Counted from the stretch's first letter, positions 43,881 to 52,426 are shown. The stretch: DNA of 64,000 nucleotides from CAZYFH01 sp965249175 (GCA_965249175.1 OZ252227.1:2914001-2978000), one strand, 5' to 3'. Notes: generated by a model from the sequence alone, not told the origin. A program made the numbers and translations.

Positions 43881-44984
43881 ATGTTCACTCCCTCCAGGCT
43901 CGTGCTGGCGCGCCAGCGTCGCGGCATGACGAAGGTCGCGCTTGGCCGACGTGCTGGACTGACCCCAAAGGCGCTTGGTGAGTTTGAAACTGGTCGGCTA
44001 GTGCCTTCGGTAGATGCAATCAATGCGATCGCATCTGTGACGCACTTTCCACCGATGTTCTTTCATCGGCCCGATAGAGAAGCGCCGACGAAGGATGGCG
44101 TCAGCTTCCGATCCTTGTCCAGCATGACCGCTGGCCAACGGAATGCCGCCTTGGCCGCCGGTGCGTTAGCTTTCGAGCTGAGCGCCTGGATCGAGCACCG
44201 GTTTCAATTACCGGCTGCACGATTGCCTGACTTGCGAGACTTCGCGCCCGACGAGGCCGCAATGGCGCTGAGGAGCCATTGGGGGATCGGGCAACGCCCG
44301 ATCGGCAACATGGTGCATTTGTTGGAGTCTGAAGGCATTCGCGTGTTCTCTCTGGCTGAGCGTGGCAAGCAGGTGGATGCTTATTCATTGTGGTACCACG
44401 ACCTGCCATTCGTGTTCCTGAACACGATAAAGACTCCCGAGCACAGCCGGATGGACGCAGCCCACGAACTTGGACACCTTGTAATGCATCAGCACGGTGT
44501 CCCAAGAGGCCGAGACGCAGAAAAGGACGCGCAGGGGTTTGCTGCGGCATTCTTGATGCCGGAGGGGAGCGTTCGGGCCGCCGTCCCCAAGATGATTACT
44601 CCGTCGATGCACCAGCTGGCACAACTCAAGCTCGGCTGGCGAGTGTCCCTCGGGGCGCTCGCTCACAGACTCTACCGGCTTGGCCTGTTGACGGAATGGA
44701 GTTATCGCGGTGTGTTTGTCCAGTTGTCGCGGTACGGACAGTCACGTGAGCCGAACGGGATCGAAAGGGAGACCTCCCAAGTGTTCGCAAAGGTATTCGG
44801 GGCATTAAGGACGAGCGGAGTGTCGAAATCTGAGGCGGCCAGGCAGCTTGATCTCTACAGCGAAGATGTTGATGCGTTGGTATTCGGGCTAAGCATGGTT
44901 AAGGTCAAAGCCGGCGGGCGGTCACTACCGAATGCCAAGGCGGACGACCTTAGGCGCACATTCAAGGTTTATTCGTCGTCGTGA
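43881..44984 (+). CDS. XRE-family regulator fused to ImmA/IrrE (M78-type) metallopeptidase
   Basis: 367 residues. Residues 5-60 are an HTH_XRE (LARQRRGMTKVALGRRAGLTPKALGEFETGRLVPS); residues about 165-290 are an IrrE/ImmA zinc peptidase with HELGH at 195-199 (DAAHELGHLVMH) and a downstream Glu (about 214, EKDAQGFAAAFLMP). The C-terminal 80 residues have YRGVFVQLSRYG and a second HTH-like stretch (SKSEAARQLDL). Such fused proteins cleave a partner repressor or antitoxin on a signal, as ImmA does for ImmR in ICEBs1. It is cotranscribed with the preceding gene inside the IS1-type transposon. Confidence 0.88.
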   Translation: MFTPSRLVLARQRRGMTKVALGRRAGLTPKALGEFETGRLVPSVDAINAIASVTHFPPMFFHRPDREAPTKDGVSFRSLSSMTAGQRNAALAAGALAFELSAWIEHRFQLPAARLPDLRDFAPDEAAMALRSHWGIGQRPIGNMVHLLESEGIRVFSLAERGKQVDAYSLWYHDLPFVFLNTIKTPEHSRMDAAHELGHLVMHQHGVPRGRDAEKDAQGFAAAFLMPEGSVRAAVPKMITPSMHQLAQLKLGWRVSLGALAHRLYRLGLLTEWSYRGVFVQLSRYGQSREPNGIERETSQVFAKVFGALRTSGVSKSEAARQLDLYSEDVDALVFGLSMVKVKAGGRSLPNAKADDLRRTFKVYSSS

Positions 44985-45268
44985 GGAACTGACTTCCGCC
45001 AGCGCGCTGCTGCCGCTTTTTTCGCGATCTCTCGCCGTTTGCGCGCAGAGAGGCTTTTAGCTCTAGCTGGTCCTCCCTTGGCCCCACCCAGCTTGCCGAG
45101 TGCCACGGCTGCCGGGTTCTTGCCCTCGTCGGGGTTCGGAAGGGGGGAGCCGTCGAGCTGCTCGCCGATGGCCTGCTCGACCACGCGGCGGGCAACGACG
45201 GTGAAATCGTGGGGGGCGCCTTCTTGGGCAGGGGTTCTCTTTTTCGCCTTGCTTGAGCGTTTAGGCAC
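44969..45268 (-). CDS. Small basic GGAKGG-type protein
   Basis: 99 residues, convergent with and overlapping the peptidase gene by 16 bases. The N-terminus is lysine-rich; residues 55-90 read KNPAAVALGKLGGAKGGPARAKSLSARKRREIAKKAAAARW, a conserved motif in many small mobile-element proteins of unknown function, possibly nucleic-acid binding. Its frame ends 65 bases before the right terminal repeat, so it travels with the element. Confidence 0.65.
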   Translation of the reverse strand: MPKRSSKAKKRTPAQEGAPHDFTVVARRVVEQAIGEQLDGSPLPNPDEGKNPAAVALGKLGGAKGGPARAKSLSARKRREIAKKAAAARWRKSVPHDDE

Positions 45269-45339
45269 GCCCCATTATCGCACGGGCCGCCGCCCGGCCC
45301 GAGGGCCAGCCGATTCAAACTGACCCACTACCCAGTGCT

Positions 45340-45639
45340 GGGCGTTTGCCCTCCGCTTCACCGATGATGGACATGCCCAAGCTGTGGAAAGTTCGAACGG
45401 TGAGCTGAGCCCCGGTCTCGTTGCCAATGCGACGGCGCGCCCTCTCCTCCATCCGGGATTTCCATTTTGCCTGTCCCGGATGGCACCGTTATACACCCGA
45501 CCGCACTCAGCCCGCGCTGACGTGCGACCGACTGGAGCCGCTGTTTTCAGGGCATTTCTCAGACACTGGTCCACACTTGCGCCTTTTCTTCGTCGGAGTT
45601 CCTCGGTAAGCGGTCGCCCACTATCCTCCCGGCACTGGC
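45340..45639. other. Decayed region between IS1-type transposon and IS1182-like fragment
   Basis: 300 bases with only short overlapping frames and no recognisable domain. It is probably diverged transposase sequence belonging to the fragment that follows. Confidence 0.4.
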
Positions 45640-45785
45640 AGCATCCGCACGACCCCGACGCGCGCATCACGAAGATGAAGGACGGCCGCACACACCTCGC
45701 GCACAAGGCCGAGCACGCGGTCGACCTGGAGACCGGCGCCATCGTCGGGGTGACGGTCCAGGGCGCCGACCAGGGGGATACCGGA
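45640..45785 (+). pseudogene. IS1182/IS4-type transposase fragment
   Basis: HPHDPDARITKMKDGRTHLAHKAEHAVDLETGAIVGVTVQGADQGDT is the strongly conserved middle block of IS1182-like DDE transposases (D-P-D-A, KMKDG, HKAEHAVDL). Both ends are missing and the frame is lost after GDT. Confidence 0.8.
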
Positions 45786-45946
45786 CATGCGTGGTCGACT
45801 TCTGGCGCCACGATCACACCACCATCCGACGATCACGTGCCCGCAGGCACACCGCATCATCGTTTCGAACTATTTCCAGTCCGCGCGGCAGAATGGGCCG
45901 TTTAGCCACGGGTTGCTAGGACGGCCTGGACGACATGAGCGGCTAC

Positions 45947-46480
45947 TCACGGAACATCTTCCACATCCAGACCGCCTCGGGATTGCAATGCGGGAAGGCG
46001 AGTCGGGGTGGGGCGTCCGGGTTGGCGGAGGTAGTCGCGGAAGCTCCGAAGGCGCGGAAGGGTGTCGCGGTCCTTCGCCCGGTTGGACGCCTGCTTGCTG
46101 GCGATGATGTCGTCGATCGAGCAGACGGGGAACCCGTTGATGTCCACGCCGCGGCGCCAGGCGTCCTCGAAGCGGTCGATGCCGTCGGGCGCGAAGACGA
46201 GATCCACGTCGAATGGTCCGTTCTTCAGCTGGACGAAGTCCTTGCCGCGTCGGATCTCAGCCGTCTGCGGCGGCGTGAGCGTGAAGCCGAGTTCCTGCAG
46301 GGCGTGCACGGCGGCCTCCCCGTTGCGGAGGGTGTTCTGCAGGAACAGATCGGCGTCCTGTGTGGTGTCGGGGAAGCCGTGGAGGATCGCGCCGGTCTTG
46401 CCGATGAAGAGGTACGTGACGCCGTGGCGGTGCAGGGCGTCTCGGAGCTCCTCGACCTGCGGGGCGCTAATCGGTCCCAT
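45947..46480 (-). CDS. Nucleotidyltransferase-fold protein (toxin-like)
   Basis: 177 residues from the ATG at 46480. LFIGKTGAILHGFPDTTQDADLFLQ has the nucleotidyltransferase G-x-x-A...D-x-D signature (Asp42, Asp44); later DFVQLKNGPFDVDLVFAPDG supplies the third Asp, and a helical end includes SIDDIIASKQASNRAKDRDTLPRL, like the KxxxxRxKDxxDL motif of AbiEii/MNT-type enzymes. These transfer nucleotides to tRNA or to a partner protein. The start overlaps the end of the upstream small gene, as in two-gene toxin-antitoxin modules. Confidence 0.75.
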   Translation of the reverse strand: MGPISAPQVEELRDALHRHGVTYLFIGKTGAILHGFPDTTQDADLFLQNTLRNGEAAVHALQELGFTLTPPQTAEIRRGKDFVQLKNGPFDVDLVFAPDGIDRFEDAWRRGVDINGFPVCSIDDIIASKQASNRAKDRDTLPRLRSFRDYLRQPGRPTPTRLPALQSRGGLDVEDVP

Positions 46481-46697
46481 AGCCCAGCCAGTCCGGGAGG
46501 TGCGTGTTGCACCAGCGGCGGTAGTCCGCCGTGCTCTCCCAGGAGCGGTAGGGCTCGTCATCCAGCACCGGCTTGTACGTGTGGACGAACGCGTACCGCA
46601 TACGGACGTGGAACGGCCGGGCGGCCGCCGCGTCGAACTCGTCTCGCCATGCCTGCGGGATGTCTGGCGCACGGTCCATGCCGGTATGTTGGATCAT
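46467..46697 (-). CDS. Small partner of the nucleotidyltransferase, function unknown
   Basis: 76 residues from the ATG at 46697 (a start at 46751 is also possible). Contains APDIPQAWRDEFDAAAARPFHVRMRYAFVHTY, then YRSWESTADYRRWCNTHLPDWLGYG. Its stop lies 13 bases inside the nucleotidyltransferase gene. The tight overlap and small size suggest the antitoxin or cognate regulator. No DNA-binding motif was recognised. Confidence 0.6.
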   Translation of the reverse strand: MIQHTGMDRAPDIPQAWRDEFDAAAARPFHVRMRYAFVHTYKPVLDDEPYRSWESTADYRRWCNTHLPDWLGYGTD

Positions 46698-46750
46698 CCG
46701 TCGTGCGGCTTGTAGACTTGTTCTCGGTTCGTCGGGAGGAGTGAGTACCA

Positions 46751-47130
46751 TGGCATATGTCCTGTTGGGCGGCGTATTCGTTCTCGTCGTCGTTGCGGTC
46801 GAGGGGCTACTGGTGGCGACGGTCTCCGCGACAAACGCAGGTCTTCGCAACCGCGGCCGTGCTGTTGCTCGTCGGGGCGCTGGTGGGTTTTGAAGCCGTC
46901 GAACGGTTGACGGCGGGAGCGCCGGCATGGGTGTCTGACGCCGGCATACTCGCCAACGCGGCGTTGTGGAGCGGCGTGCTCGTACCGGTAGCGATTGGCG
47001 GTTCCCGGTCAGGTGATCGCGAGTTTGAAACACGAGTGGTGCCACGACCCTGAGCCTCGCGTTTCTCGGCGGGGTGTTCGGTGCGATGATGGTTTTGTTC
47101 GCGCGGGCTATCCTGGTGCCCATCCGGCAT
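46751..47130 (+). pseudogene. Small multi-span membrane protein broken by frameshifts
   Basis: The ATG at 46751 follows a strong GGGAGGAG site. Hydrophobic stretches appear one after another in three frames: YVLLGGVFVLVVVAVEGLLVATV, then FATAAVLLLVGALVGFEAVERL, then LANAALWSGVLVPVAI, and finally LSLAFLGGVFGAMMVLFARAIL. Pieces in sequence across all frames imply an original protein of four helices with at least two indels. No family assigned. Confidence 0.5.
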
Positions 47131-47761
47131 GACCAGCAAACTGACCACCCTTCCCCCCGGCGCGCTCACGCGGGGTGGCCTGGCGCAGCTGCCGTCCCTC
47201 ATCACCGACCACGGCGAGCAGGCGGCCTGGCGGTTCCTGGAGTTCTTTACGGCCCACATCCGGAACCCGAACACGCGCCTGGCCTATGCCCGCCCCGTGG
47301 GGCGGTTCTGTGCCTGGTGTGAGCAGCGCCAGCCCACGCTCGCGCAGCTGCACCCGACCCTCGTGGCCGCCCACATCGAACAGCATCCCGGGTCCCCGCC
47401 CACCGTGAAACAACACCTGCCCGCGATTCGGCGGCTCTTTGATTGGCTCGTCATCGGGCAGATCGTGCCGTTCAATCCGGCCAGCGCTATCCGCGGCCCC
47501 ACGCATGTGGTCACCCGCGGCAAGACGCCGGTGCTCACCGCGGGCCAAGCGCGCGCCCTGCTCGATTCCCTTCAGACCCAGACGCTCGTGGGCCTCCGGG
47601 ACAAAGCCCTCCTCGGCCTCCTCTGCTACACCTTCGCCCGCGTCTCGGCCGCGGCGTCCATGCGGGTCGAGGACTACTATCAGAGCGGGCACCGCTGGTG
47701 GGTCCGCCTGCACGAGAAAGGCGGCAAGCGGCACGACGTGCCCGGCATACTCGCCAACTAA
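47129..47761 (+). pseudogene. Tyrosine recombinase lacking the catalytic C-terminus
   Basis: 210 residues. A core-binding domain (RNPNTRLAYARPVGRFCAWCEQ) is followed by the start of the catalytic domain with the first Arg (CYTFARVSAA) and Lys (HEKGGKRHD). It stops before the HxxR and Tyr motifs; instead an IS3-type fragment in the other direction follows. It is inactive, of the same general type as the intact recombinase at 27053, and overlaps the end of the broken membrane gene. Confidence 0.8.
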
Positions 47762-47765
47762 CTGG

Positions 47766-47909
47766 CCAGGCGGTTTTGGGCCCGCGCTTGCTCGGGCGCG
47801 TCCGCGTGTCACGGCGGTTCCGCTGCACATAGATCGTGGAGCGCGACAACTCGTCACGCCACTGCGAGAGCTTCGCGGCCGTGACCCCATGGCGCCGACT
47901 GACGCTCTC
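47766..47909 (-). pseudogene. IS3-type transposase fragments
   Basis: VSRRHGVTAAKLSQWRDEL is an OrfA HTH; it is joined directly to SRSTIYVQRNRRDTRTRPSKRGPKTAW, the N-terminus of an OrfB. The rest is missing on both sides. The fragment is fused in frame to the preceding coiled-coil gene. Confidence 0.65.
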
Positions 47910-48218
47910 GCTCAGCAGGGTGAAGCCAATCCCAATCATCCAACGGATCGTGGCGTTCTCGCGCTGGAGCGATTGAAACGCGCTCGCGAATTCTTTTTGA
48001 AGCGCCTGGATCGAGTTAGCCACGCCATCGACGCGGGCGTTGATCTCGGCTTTGAATTCTTTGAGGTCCGCGCGGACTTCGGCGAATCGCGTGTCTGTCT
48101 CGGTCTTGAATTCCTTGAGGTCCGAGCGGATCGCCGTCGTCACATTCTCGCCGGCGGTGTTGGCGACATCGGCGACCGCGTCGGCGGCGGTCAGCGCGTC
48201 GGTCGTCGTCTCAGGCAT
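47910..48218 (-). pseudogene. Coiled-coil small membrane protein, truncated at its membrane helix
   Basis: From the ATG at 48218: MPETTTDALTAADAVADVAN, then repeats DLKEFKTETDTRFAEVRADLKEFKAEINARV (heptads), FASAFQSLQRENATIRWMIGIGFTLL. The design matches DUF1640-like proteins, with a coiled coil followed by one helix. At LLS the helix is cut and IS3 sequence begins. Confidence 0.6.
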
Positions 48219-48759
48219 CGTGGCGATGGTTGAGCTGCGTGAAGTGTCGCGCCCTGGTCGAGCTGCGCGGCGACTTGACGGCGTTGGTTGGCAGTGCGGT
48301 AAGATCGCGATCGGTGGGGGACGACATCGGCAGTGCCTTCCTTGCTGCTTCGGGCGTGATGGTTGCGAGCCGTCGCGCCCAAACTTTTGTACGGGGTGAA
48401 TTCCTTCCTAGAGCATACCGCCGAGCCTCCCTCAGCGTCTCGTGTATCCAGGCCAATTAGTTCCCGCCGTCGGCGAGCCACTTGTCATCGCACCAGTCGG
48501 CCCCGTCCACGATGTCTTGTGTCTCTGAGTTCTCGGCTTCGGTGAGCCCGGCCCCGGCCAGCACGTCTATCGAGACGCGGTGAATGCTTTTTACCTTACC
48601 TGAAGAGGTGCTTCAGACCTCCCCAAAACCGGTAATTGACGCCAGGGGCGCTCAGGCGATCGAACAGCTGACGATACTCGACGGCGACCAGGGCCTGATT
48701 CAGGCGTGGGAATTTAGCTCGCCGGCCGTTGCCCGCTGATCCGGCGTTGCATGGCCGAT
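48219..48759. other. 541-base stretch without a convincing gene
   Basis: No recognisable domain. A 51-codon frame (48584-48739, starting MLFTLPEEVLQTSPKPVIDA and ending SSPAVAR) might be a gene remnant, but it has no ribosome site. The rest is probably decayed accessory DNA. Confidence 0.4.
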
Positions 48760-49458
48760 TCAGCGCGCGGTGACGAGGTAGTCAAGAAGTGTCCCCATCA
48801 ACCCGTTGATCGCCGTGTATCGGGCTACGGGAGCCGCGCGTATGTGTTCTTCAGTCTGAACGAATGGATCGATCTGATCCGGCGTGAGCTCGTGACGGCA
48901 GCCCCTGAGAATCGCGTCCAGACTGGCCGGCGTCGTTTCTAGATGGAACTGGAGGCCCACAGCATTCGGACCGACCTGAAATGCCTGGTTTGCACAGGTG
49001 ACGCTACTCGCCAATCGTACGGCGCGATCGGGGAGGTCGAACGTCTCGCTGTGCCAGTGGAACGCAGTGCAGGCTGATGGAAACGTAAACGTCGGTGCGG
49101 AGGCCGGAACGGCCTGTACGGAGAACCACCCAATCTCTCTGGTCTGGGACCGATAGACGCAGGCACCAAGAGCACTGGCAATGAGCTGCGCGCCGAGACA
49201 CACGCCCACGATGGGAATCTCCCGCGCGATGGCCTCACGCACGAGCACCTTCTCTGGGGCGAGCCACGCCAGGTCGGCTTCATCGTTCACGCTCATCGGT
49301 CCGCCCAGGGCAATCAGTAGGTCGAAGGCTTCCGTCGTCGGCAGCGGATCTCCGGCGAAGAGACGCGATACACGAACTACCGCTCGACGCGCCTCCAGCC
49401 AGTCGCCGATGCTGCCAGGCCCCTCGAACAGCGCGTGCTGCAGCACGTGTGCCCTCAT
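48760..49458 (-). CDS. Class I glutamine amidotransferase-like protein
   Basis: 232 residues from the ATG at 49458. The catalytic triad is in place: Cys87 in VGVCLGAQ, His172 and Glu174 in GLQFHLE. The LLIALGGPMSVND loop is typical of GMP-synthase-like stand-alone GATases (GuaA_N/YfeJ type), which hydrolyse gamma-glutamyl compounds or act with a synthase. No synthase partner is nearby. An ISL3 derivative lies 150 bases upstream. Confidence 0.88.
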   Translation of the reverse strand: MRAHVLQHALFEGPGSIGDWLEARRAVVRVSRLFAGDPLPTTEAFDLLIALGGPMSVNDEADLAWLAPEKVLVREAIAREIPIVGVCLGAQLIASALGACVYRSQTREIGWFSVQAVPASAPTFTFPSACTAFHWHSETFDLPDRAVRLASSVTCANQAFQVGPNAVGLQFHLETTPASLDAILRGCRHELTPDQIDPFVQTEEHIRAAPVARYTAINGLMGTLLDYLVTAR

Positions 49459-49608
49459 CCCTCGTCTCTTCGTGGCAGAGTGGCAACGCTGAGGCGACCG
49501 CGCCAAGACCAAAGTCGCTTGCCTGAGCTCAATGCCATTGATAGGAGTCCACTTGTCGATCCGAACATGGGGGAAGGTCGAGATACTGGTTTCAGACCGC
49601 CACTTTAC

Positions 49609-50741
49609 GGCTCTTCGTCGATTTGAGTACAGCGATCTGAGGTGATACCCGGCCGCCTGCGCGGGCCGCAATTGAGGTGGGCGGCCTGCTCGACGGCCTG
49701 GACGAAAGAACGCGATCCCACTTGCACCGGACCACCCGGTGTTGTTCTCTCTTGATGTGCAACCAAGAAGGGAGGACACGTGGGATCGCAACGGGATTGT
49801 ACCTGGATCTTGGGCTTGTCGGGCTTCCGAGTGGTGCGCGTCGAACGGGAGGACGACGGGGTGGAGAGTCGCCTGCGGTTGCAGTTGGAGCGGCGCGGGA
49901 TACGGCGCTATGTGTGCAACGGCTGTGGACGCCGCACCGGCCGCGTGCGCGCCGCGCGCGAGCGGACGTGGGACGATCTGCCCTGGGCACGGCATCCGGT
50001 CACGTTGGTCTACCGGCAACGACGCGTGATCTGTCGCCACTGCGGGGTGCGCACGGAGCGGATCGAATTTGCCACCCCGAAGGCCCGGGTCACGCGCCGC
50101 TTGCGCCAGCAGATCGGCCTGGATTGCCAGTCGATGCCGACCAGCCACGCCGCCGTGCGGCACCGCGTCAGCTGGGGCAAAGCCCGGCGCGCCGAGACGG
50201 CCTTCTTGACCGAGTGGGATCGCACCCGCCGGAAACGGCGACCGCGGCACATCGGCCTCGATGAGGTGCAGCGCGGGAAGGGCCAGCGCTTCTGGACTGT
50301 CCTGTCGGATGTGGTGCGCGGCGAGGTCATGGGCTTGCGTCAGGATCGCACAACGACTACCGCCACGACCTTGCTCACGGAGGATCTCGACCCGCATCAG
50401 CGGGGCGCGATTCACGCGGTGTGTACCGACATGCACCGGCCCTATCTCAATGCGGTCACGCAGGTGCTGCCGCAGGCCGACGTGGTGTTCGACAAATTCC
50501 ATGTCCTCCAGCATGCGAGCGCCGCGCTCGACGAGGTCCGCCGCCAAGAGTTCTTCCGCGCCGGGGCCGTGATGCGTGCCCATGGGCGCGGGAAACGCTG
50601 GTTGCTGCTCCGGCGCTGGAAGACGGTCCGCGGCTCGAAGCGCCGGGAACTGCAGACGTTGTTTGCCGCGAATCGCCGGCTGTTCAAAGCCTGGCGCGCT
50701 TCTTGAGCCTTCAACCCTTGTACTCAAATCGGTGAAGAGCC
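49609..50741 (+). mobile_element. ISL3-family deletion derivative (1133 bp)
   Basis: Both ISL3 ends are intact and flanked by the perfect 8-bp duplication CACTTTAC (49601-49608, 50742-50749). Compared with the 1449-bp copies it lacks 316 internal bases, joined at CCTG microhomology near 50692. The duplication implies either that the deleted form was mobilised in trans or that the deletion happened after insertion. Confidence 0.9.
49780..50706 (+). pseudogene. ISL3 transposase, C-terminally deleted
   Basis: 308 residues. Identical to the intact copies through LFAANRRLFKA, then WRAS and stop. Both catalytic Asp residues remain, but the Glu (VVESINTT) is lost, so it is inactive as an enzyme; it could still bind ends and interfere. 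Confidence 0.92.
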
Positions 50742-50848
50742 CACTTTACTTACTGCAACATCCACCTGCGTCTCGCCCTCTACTGAAGGTCATCGACACT
50801 CCCGCAGACACGGACGCTCTGTCTGAGCGTCCGATCCTGGCCGGGACG

Positions 50849-51931
50849 CTACTCGCACACCGGGGGGGCCGTGTAGTCCAGATCCAGCAGTCGGAAATAG
50901 TTCTGTCCCAACGCGATGTTCCGAAAGGCGGTATCGTGCAGGTCACGAAGGATTTGACTCGTGACGTACAGCTCCGTTCGATAGACGTCGATGTCCTTGT
51001 CCCTCGACGCCAGGAAGTCCGTGCCGGGCAGGATCCGTTCCGAGTAGTCATTCAAAAACGGTACATAGCGCGCCCATTTGTCCGGCTGGGAGAAATAGGC
51101 GTCGTCGATCACCCGCCAAGAGATATCCACCATTAGCTTTGGGTAGCGATCCAGCAGCGACGTGACCATCTGGATATGCTGGGCGGCATTCATGTCGACC
51201 AGTTCACGGGACAGCCCCATATGCACCCACACAATTGCGTTCTCAGGGTACAAGCGCAGCACTTCCTGCAGGAGAGGTAGGTGTCGAGTCGGATCCTCGT
51301 CCGTTCCCAAATCCGCGTGTACCGCAAGCGGGATGTCTCGTTCCCGCAACGCTTCCATGAAGGGCGCCCACTCCGTGAGGGTGGCCAGGGCGACCGGCGT
51401 ATGCCCGTTCGGGAACAACGCCTGTTTCACCAGGTTCACCTCGCCCATCCAGGTGAACGCGCCGGGGTATTCTTTCTCCAAGAGGTGCATCCCTCGGAGG
51501 ATCGCTTCCGGTCGCGACAAATCCGGGAAGGTCATCGAGAGCGTCAGATGGACGCCGGGGTGCGCGTTCCTGCTGTAGTTGGCAGCATTGACGAAGTCGT
51601 TCTTCAGCGTTGGCGTCACTGGCGTGCCTGGGCACTCCAGGTAGTAGGTGCAGGACGACGCCGGGGGCAGCATCTGACCAATGCCAGCGATGTTGGCGAA
51701 CAGGACGCCGGTCTCTTGGAGGTACGAGACCATCTCCTCGAACGGGATCGCGGGGCCTCCAAACGGACGGAAGTGCAGGTGGGTATCGACAACCGAGGTC
51801 TGGGATTGGCTGGAGCGGTCGTAACAGGGCGGGTCATCGGTCTGGAACATTGCCAATGTCGGCTTCGAGACGCAGCCAGCGGTCCCTGAGATGCCGATTA
51901 GAACCAGAAGGGCGCACGCGGAGAGTTTCAT
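50849..51931 (-). CDS. Amidohydrolase-family (TIM-barrel) lipoprotein
   Basis: 360 residues from the ATG at 51931, which starts a lipoprotein signal (MKLSACALLVLIGISGTAGC; lipobox TAGC). VVDTHLHFRPFGGP provides the HxH metal motif, followed by a TIM-barrel pattern: FTWMGEVNLVK, IPLAVHADLGTDEDP (HAD), NAIVWVHMGLSREL and ILPGTDFLAS. It resembles amidohydrolase_2/ACMSD-like hydrolases anchored in the envelope. The frame is open upstream into a parA remnant, so a longer fused product is possible but unlikely given the signal sequence. Confidence 0.8.
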   Translation of the reverse strand: MKLSACALLVLIGISGTAGCVSKPTLAMFQTDDPPCYDRSSQSQTSVVDTHLHFRPFGGPAIPFEEMVSYLQETGVLFANIAGIGQMLPPASSCTYYLECPGTPVTPTLKNDFVNAANYSRNAHPGVHLTLSMTFPDLSRPEAILRGMHLLEKEYPGAFTWMGEVNLVKQALFPNGHTPVALATLTEWAPFMEALRERDIPLAVHADLGTDEDPTRHLPLLQEVLRLYPENAIVWVHMGLSRELVDMNAAQHIQMVTSLLDRYPKLMVDISWRVIDDAYFSQPDKWARYVPFLNDYSERILPGTDFLASRDKDIDVYRTELYVTSQILRDLHDTAFRNIALGQNYFRLLDLDYTAPPVCE

Positions 51932-52270
51932 CCCTGGATCCAGACAACACGCATTCAATAGGATGCGATAGCGATCCGACCCCAGCGCCGTGAGCGCGTT
52001 CACCGTTAGCATCAGCGCCTCGAGCGCCATCGCGTCTGGCGTTGACGGAATGACGAGTAGGTCACAGCCGTCGGCCAGCGCCTTGAGGTCCTCCGCGGCC
52101 GGGTGCGCCTCGGTGTCGATGACGATGTGTTGGTAGTCGCGCGCGAACCGAGCCGCCAGACGCTCATCAACGACCCGAAATGGTAGGTGCTTCCCCGCCG
52201 CGGCTTCCCCGCCAGCCGCTTCTACTGCCCGCTTGGCCCAACCCGTGGCGCTGCGATTCGCATCCCCGTC
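51932..52270 (-). pseudogene. parA: ParA-type ATPase fragment
   Basis: IDGDANRSATGWAKR (Walker A' region), LPFRVVDERLAARFARDYQHIVIDTEAHP (Walker B), AEDLKALADGCDLLVIPSTPDAMALEALMLTVNAL and SDRYRILLN. The P-loop start is missing; its place is taken by 22-bp tandem repeats. The end runs in frame into the lipoprotein gene. This is a different ParA lineage from the one at 31518, so it represents a second plasmid or genomic-island remnant. Confidence 0.82.
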
Positions 52271-52336
52271 GATCCTTCCCTCGAAGTGCAGGGATCCTTC
52301 CCTCAAGGTGCAGGGATCCTTCCCTCGAAGTGCAGG
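52271..52336. repeat. Three perfect-register 22-bp tandem repeats
   Basis: GATCCTTCCCTCGAAGTGCAGG at 52271, 52293 and 52315, with two base changes in the middle unit. They lie where the N-terminus of the ParA fragment should be, and in that frame continue without a stop. Slippage at a junction, or a partition-site-like array, are both possible. Confidence 0.8.
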
Positions 52337-52426
52337 TACTTCGACCAGGCGGCATCACCAAGTCAGGGTAAGTGTCCCGTCAAGTGGTGGAAAATTCAGT
52401 CGCATCATTCCTGAGCTCTGTGTTCT

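Larger units (their letters stand above)
42200..45333. mobile_element. IS1-family transposon with passenger genes (3134 bp)
   Basis: Perfect 19-bp terminal inverted repeats, GGGTAGTGGGTCAGTTTGA at 42200-42218 and its complement at 45315-45333, with AGTGCT directly repeated outside (42194-42199, 45334-45339). Inside are the transposase (reading out to the left end) and three other genes. No second transposase-proximal end was found near 43085, so the cargo is part of the transposing unit. Confidence 0.85.

Noticed and set aside
48760..50727. 655-codon minus-strand frame covering the amidotransferase and ISL3 derivative
   Set aside because: It is an accidental read-through: only the last 232 codons are a real protein; the rest is antisense to the ISL3 transposase.
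52271..52336. 22-bp tandem repeats considered as CRISPR or attC sites
   Set aside because: Units are directly abutting, without spacers and without the attC core sites.
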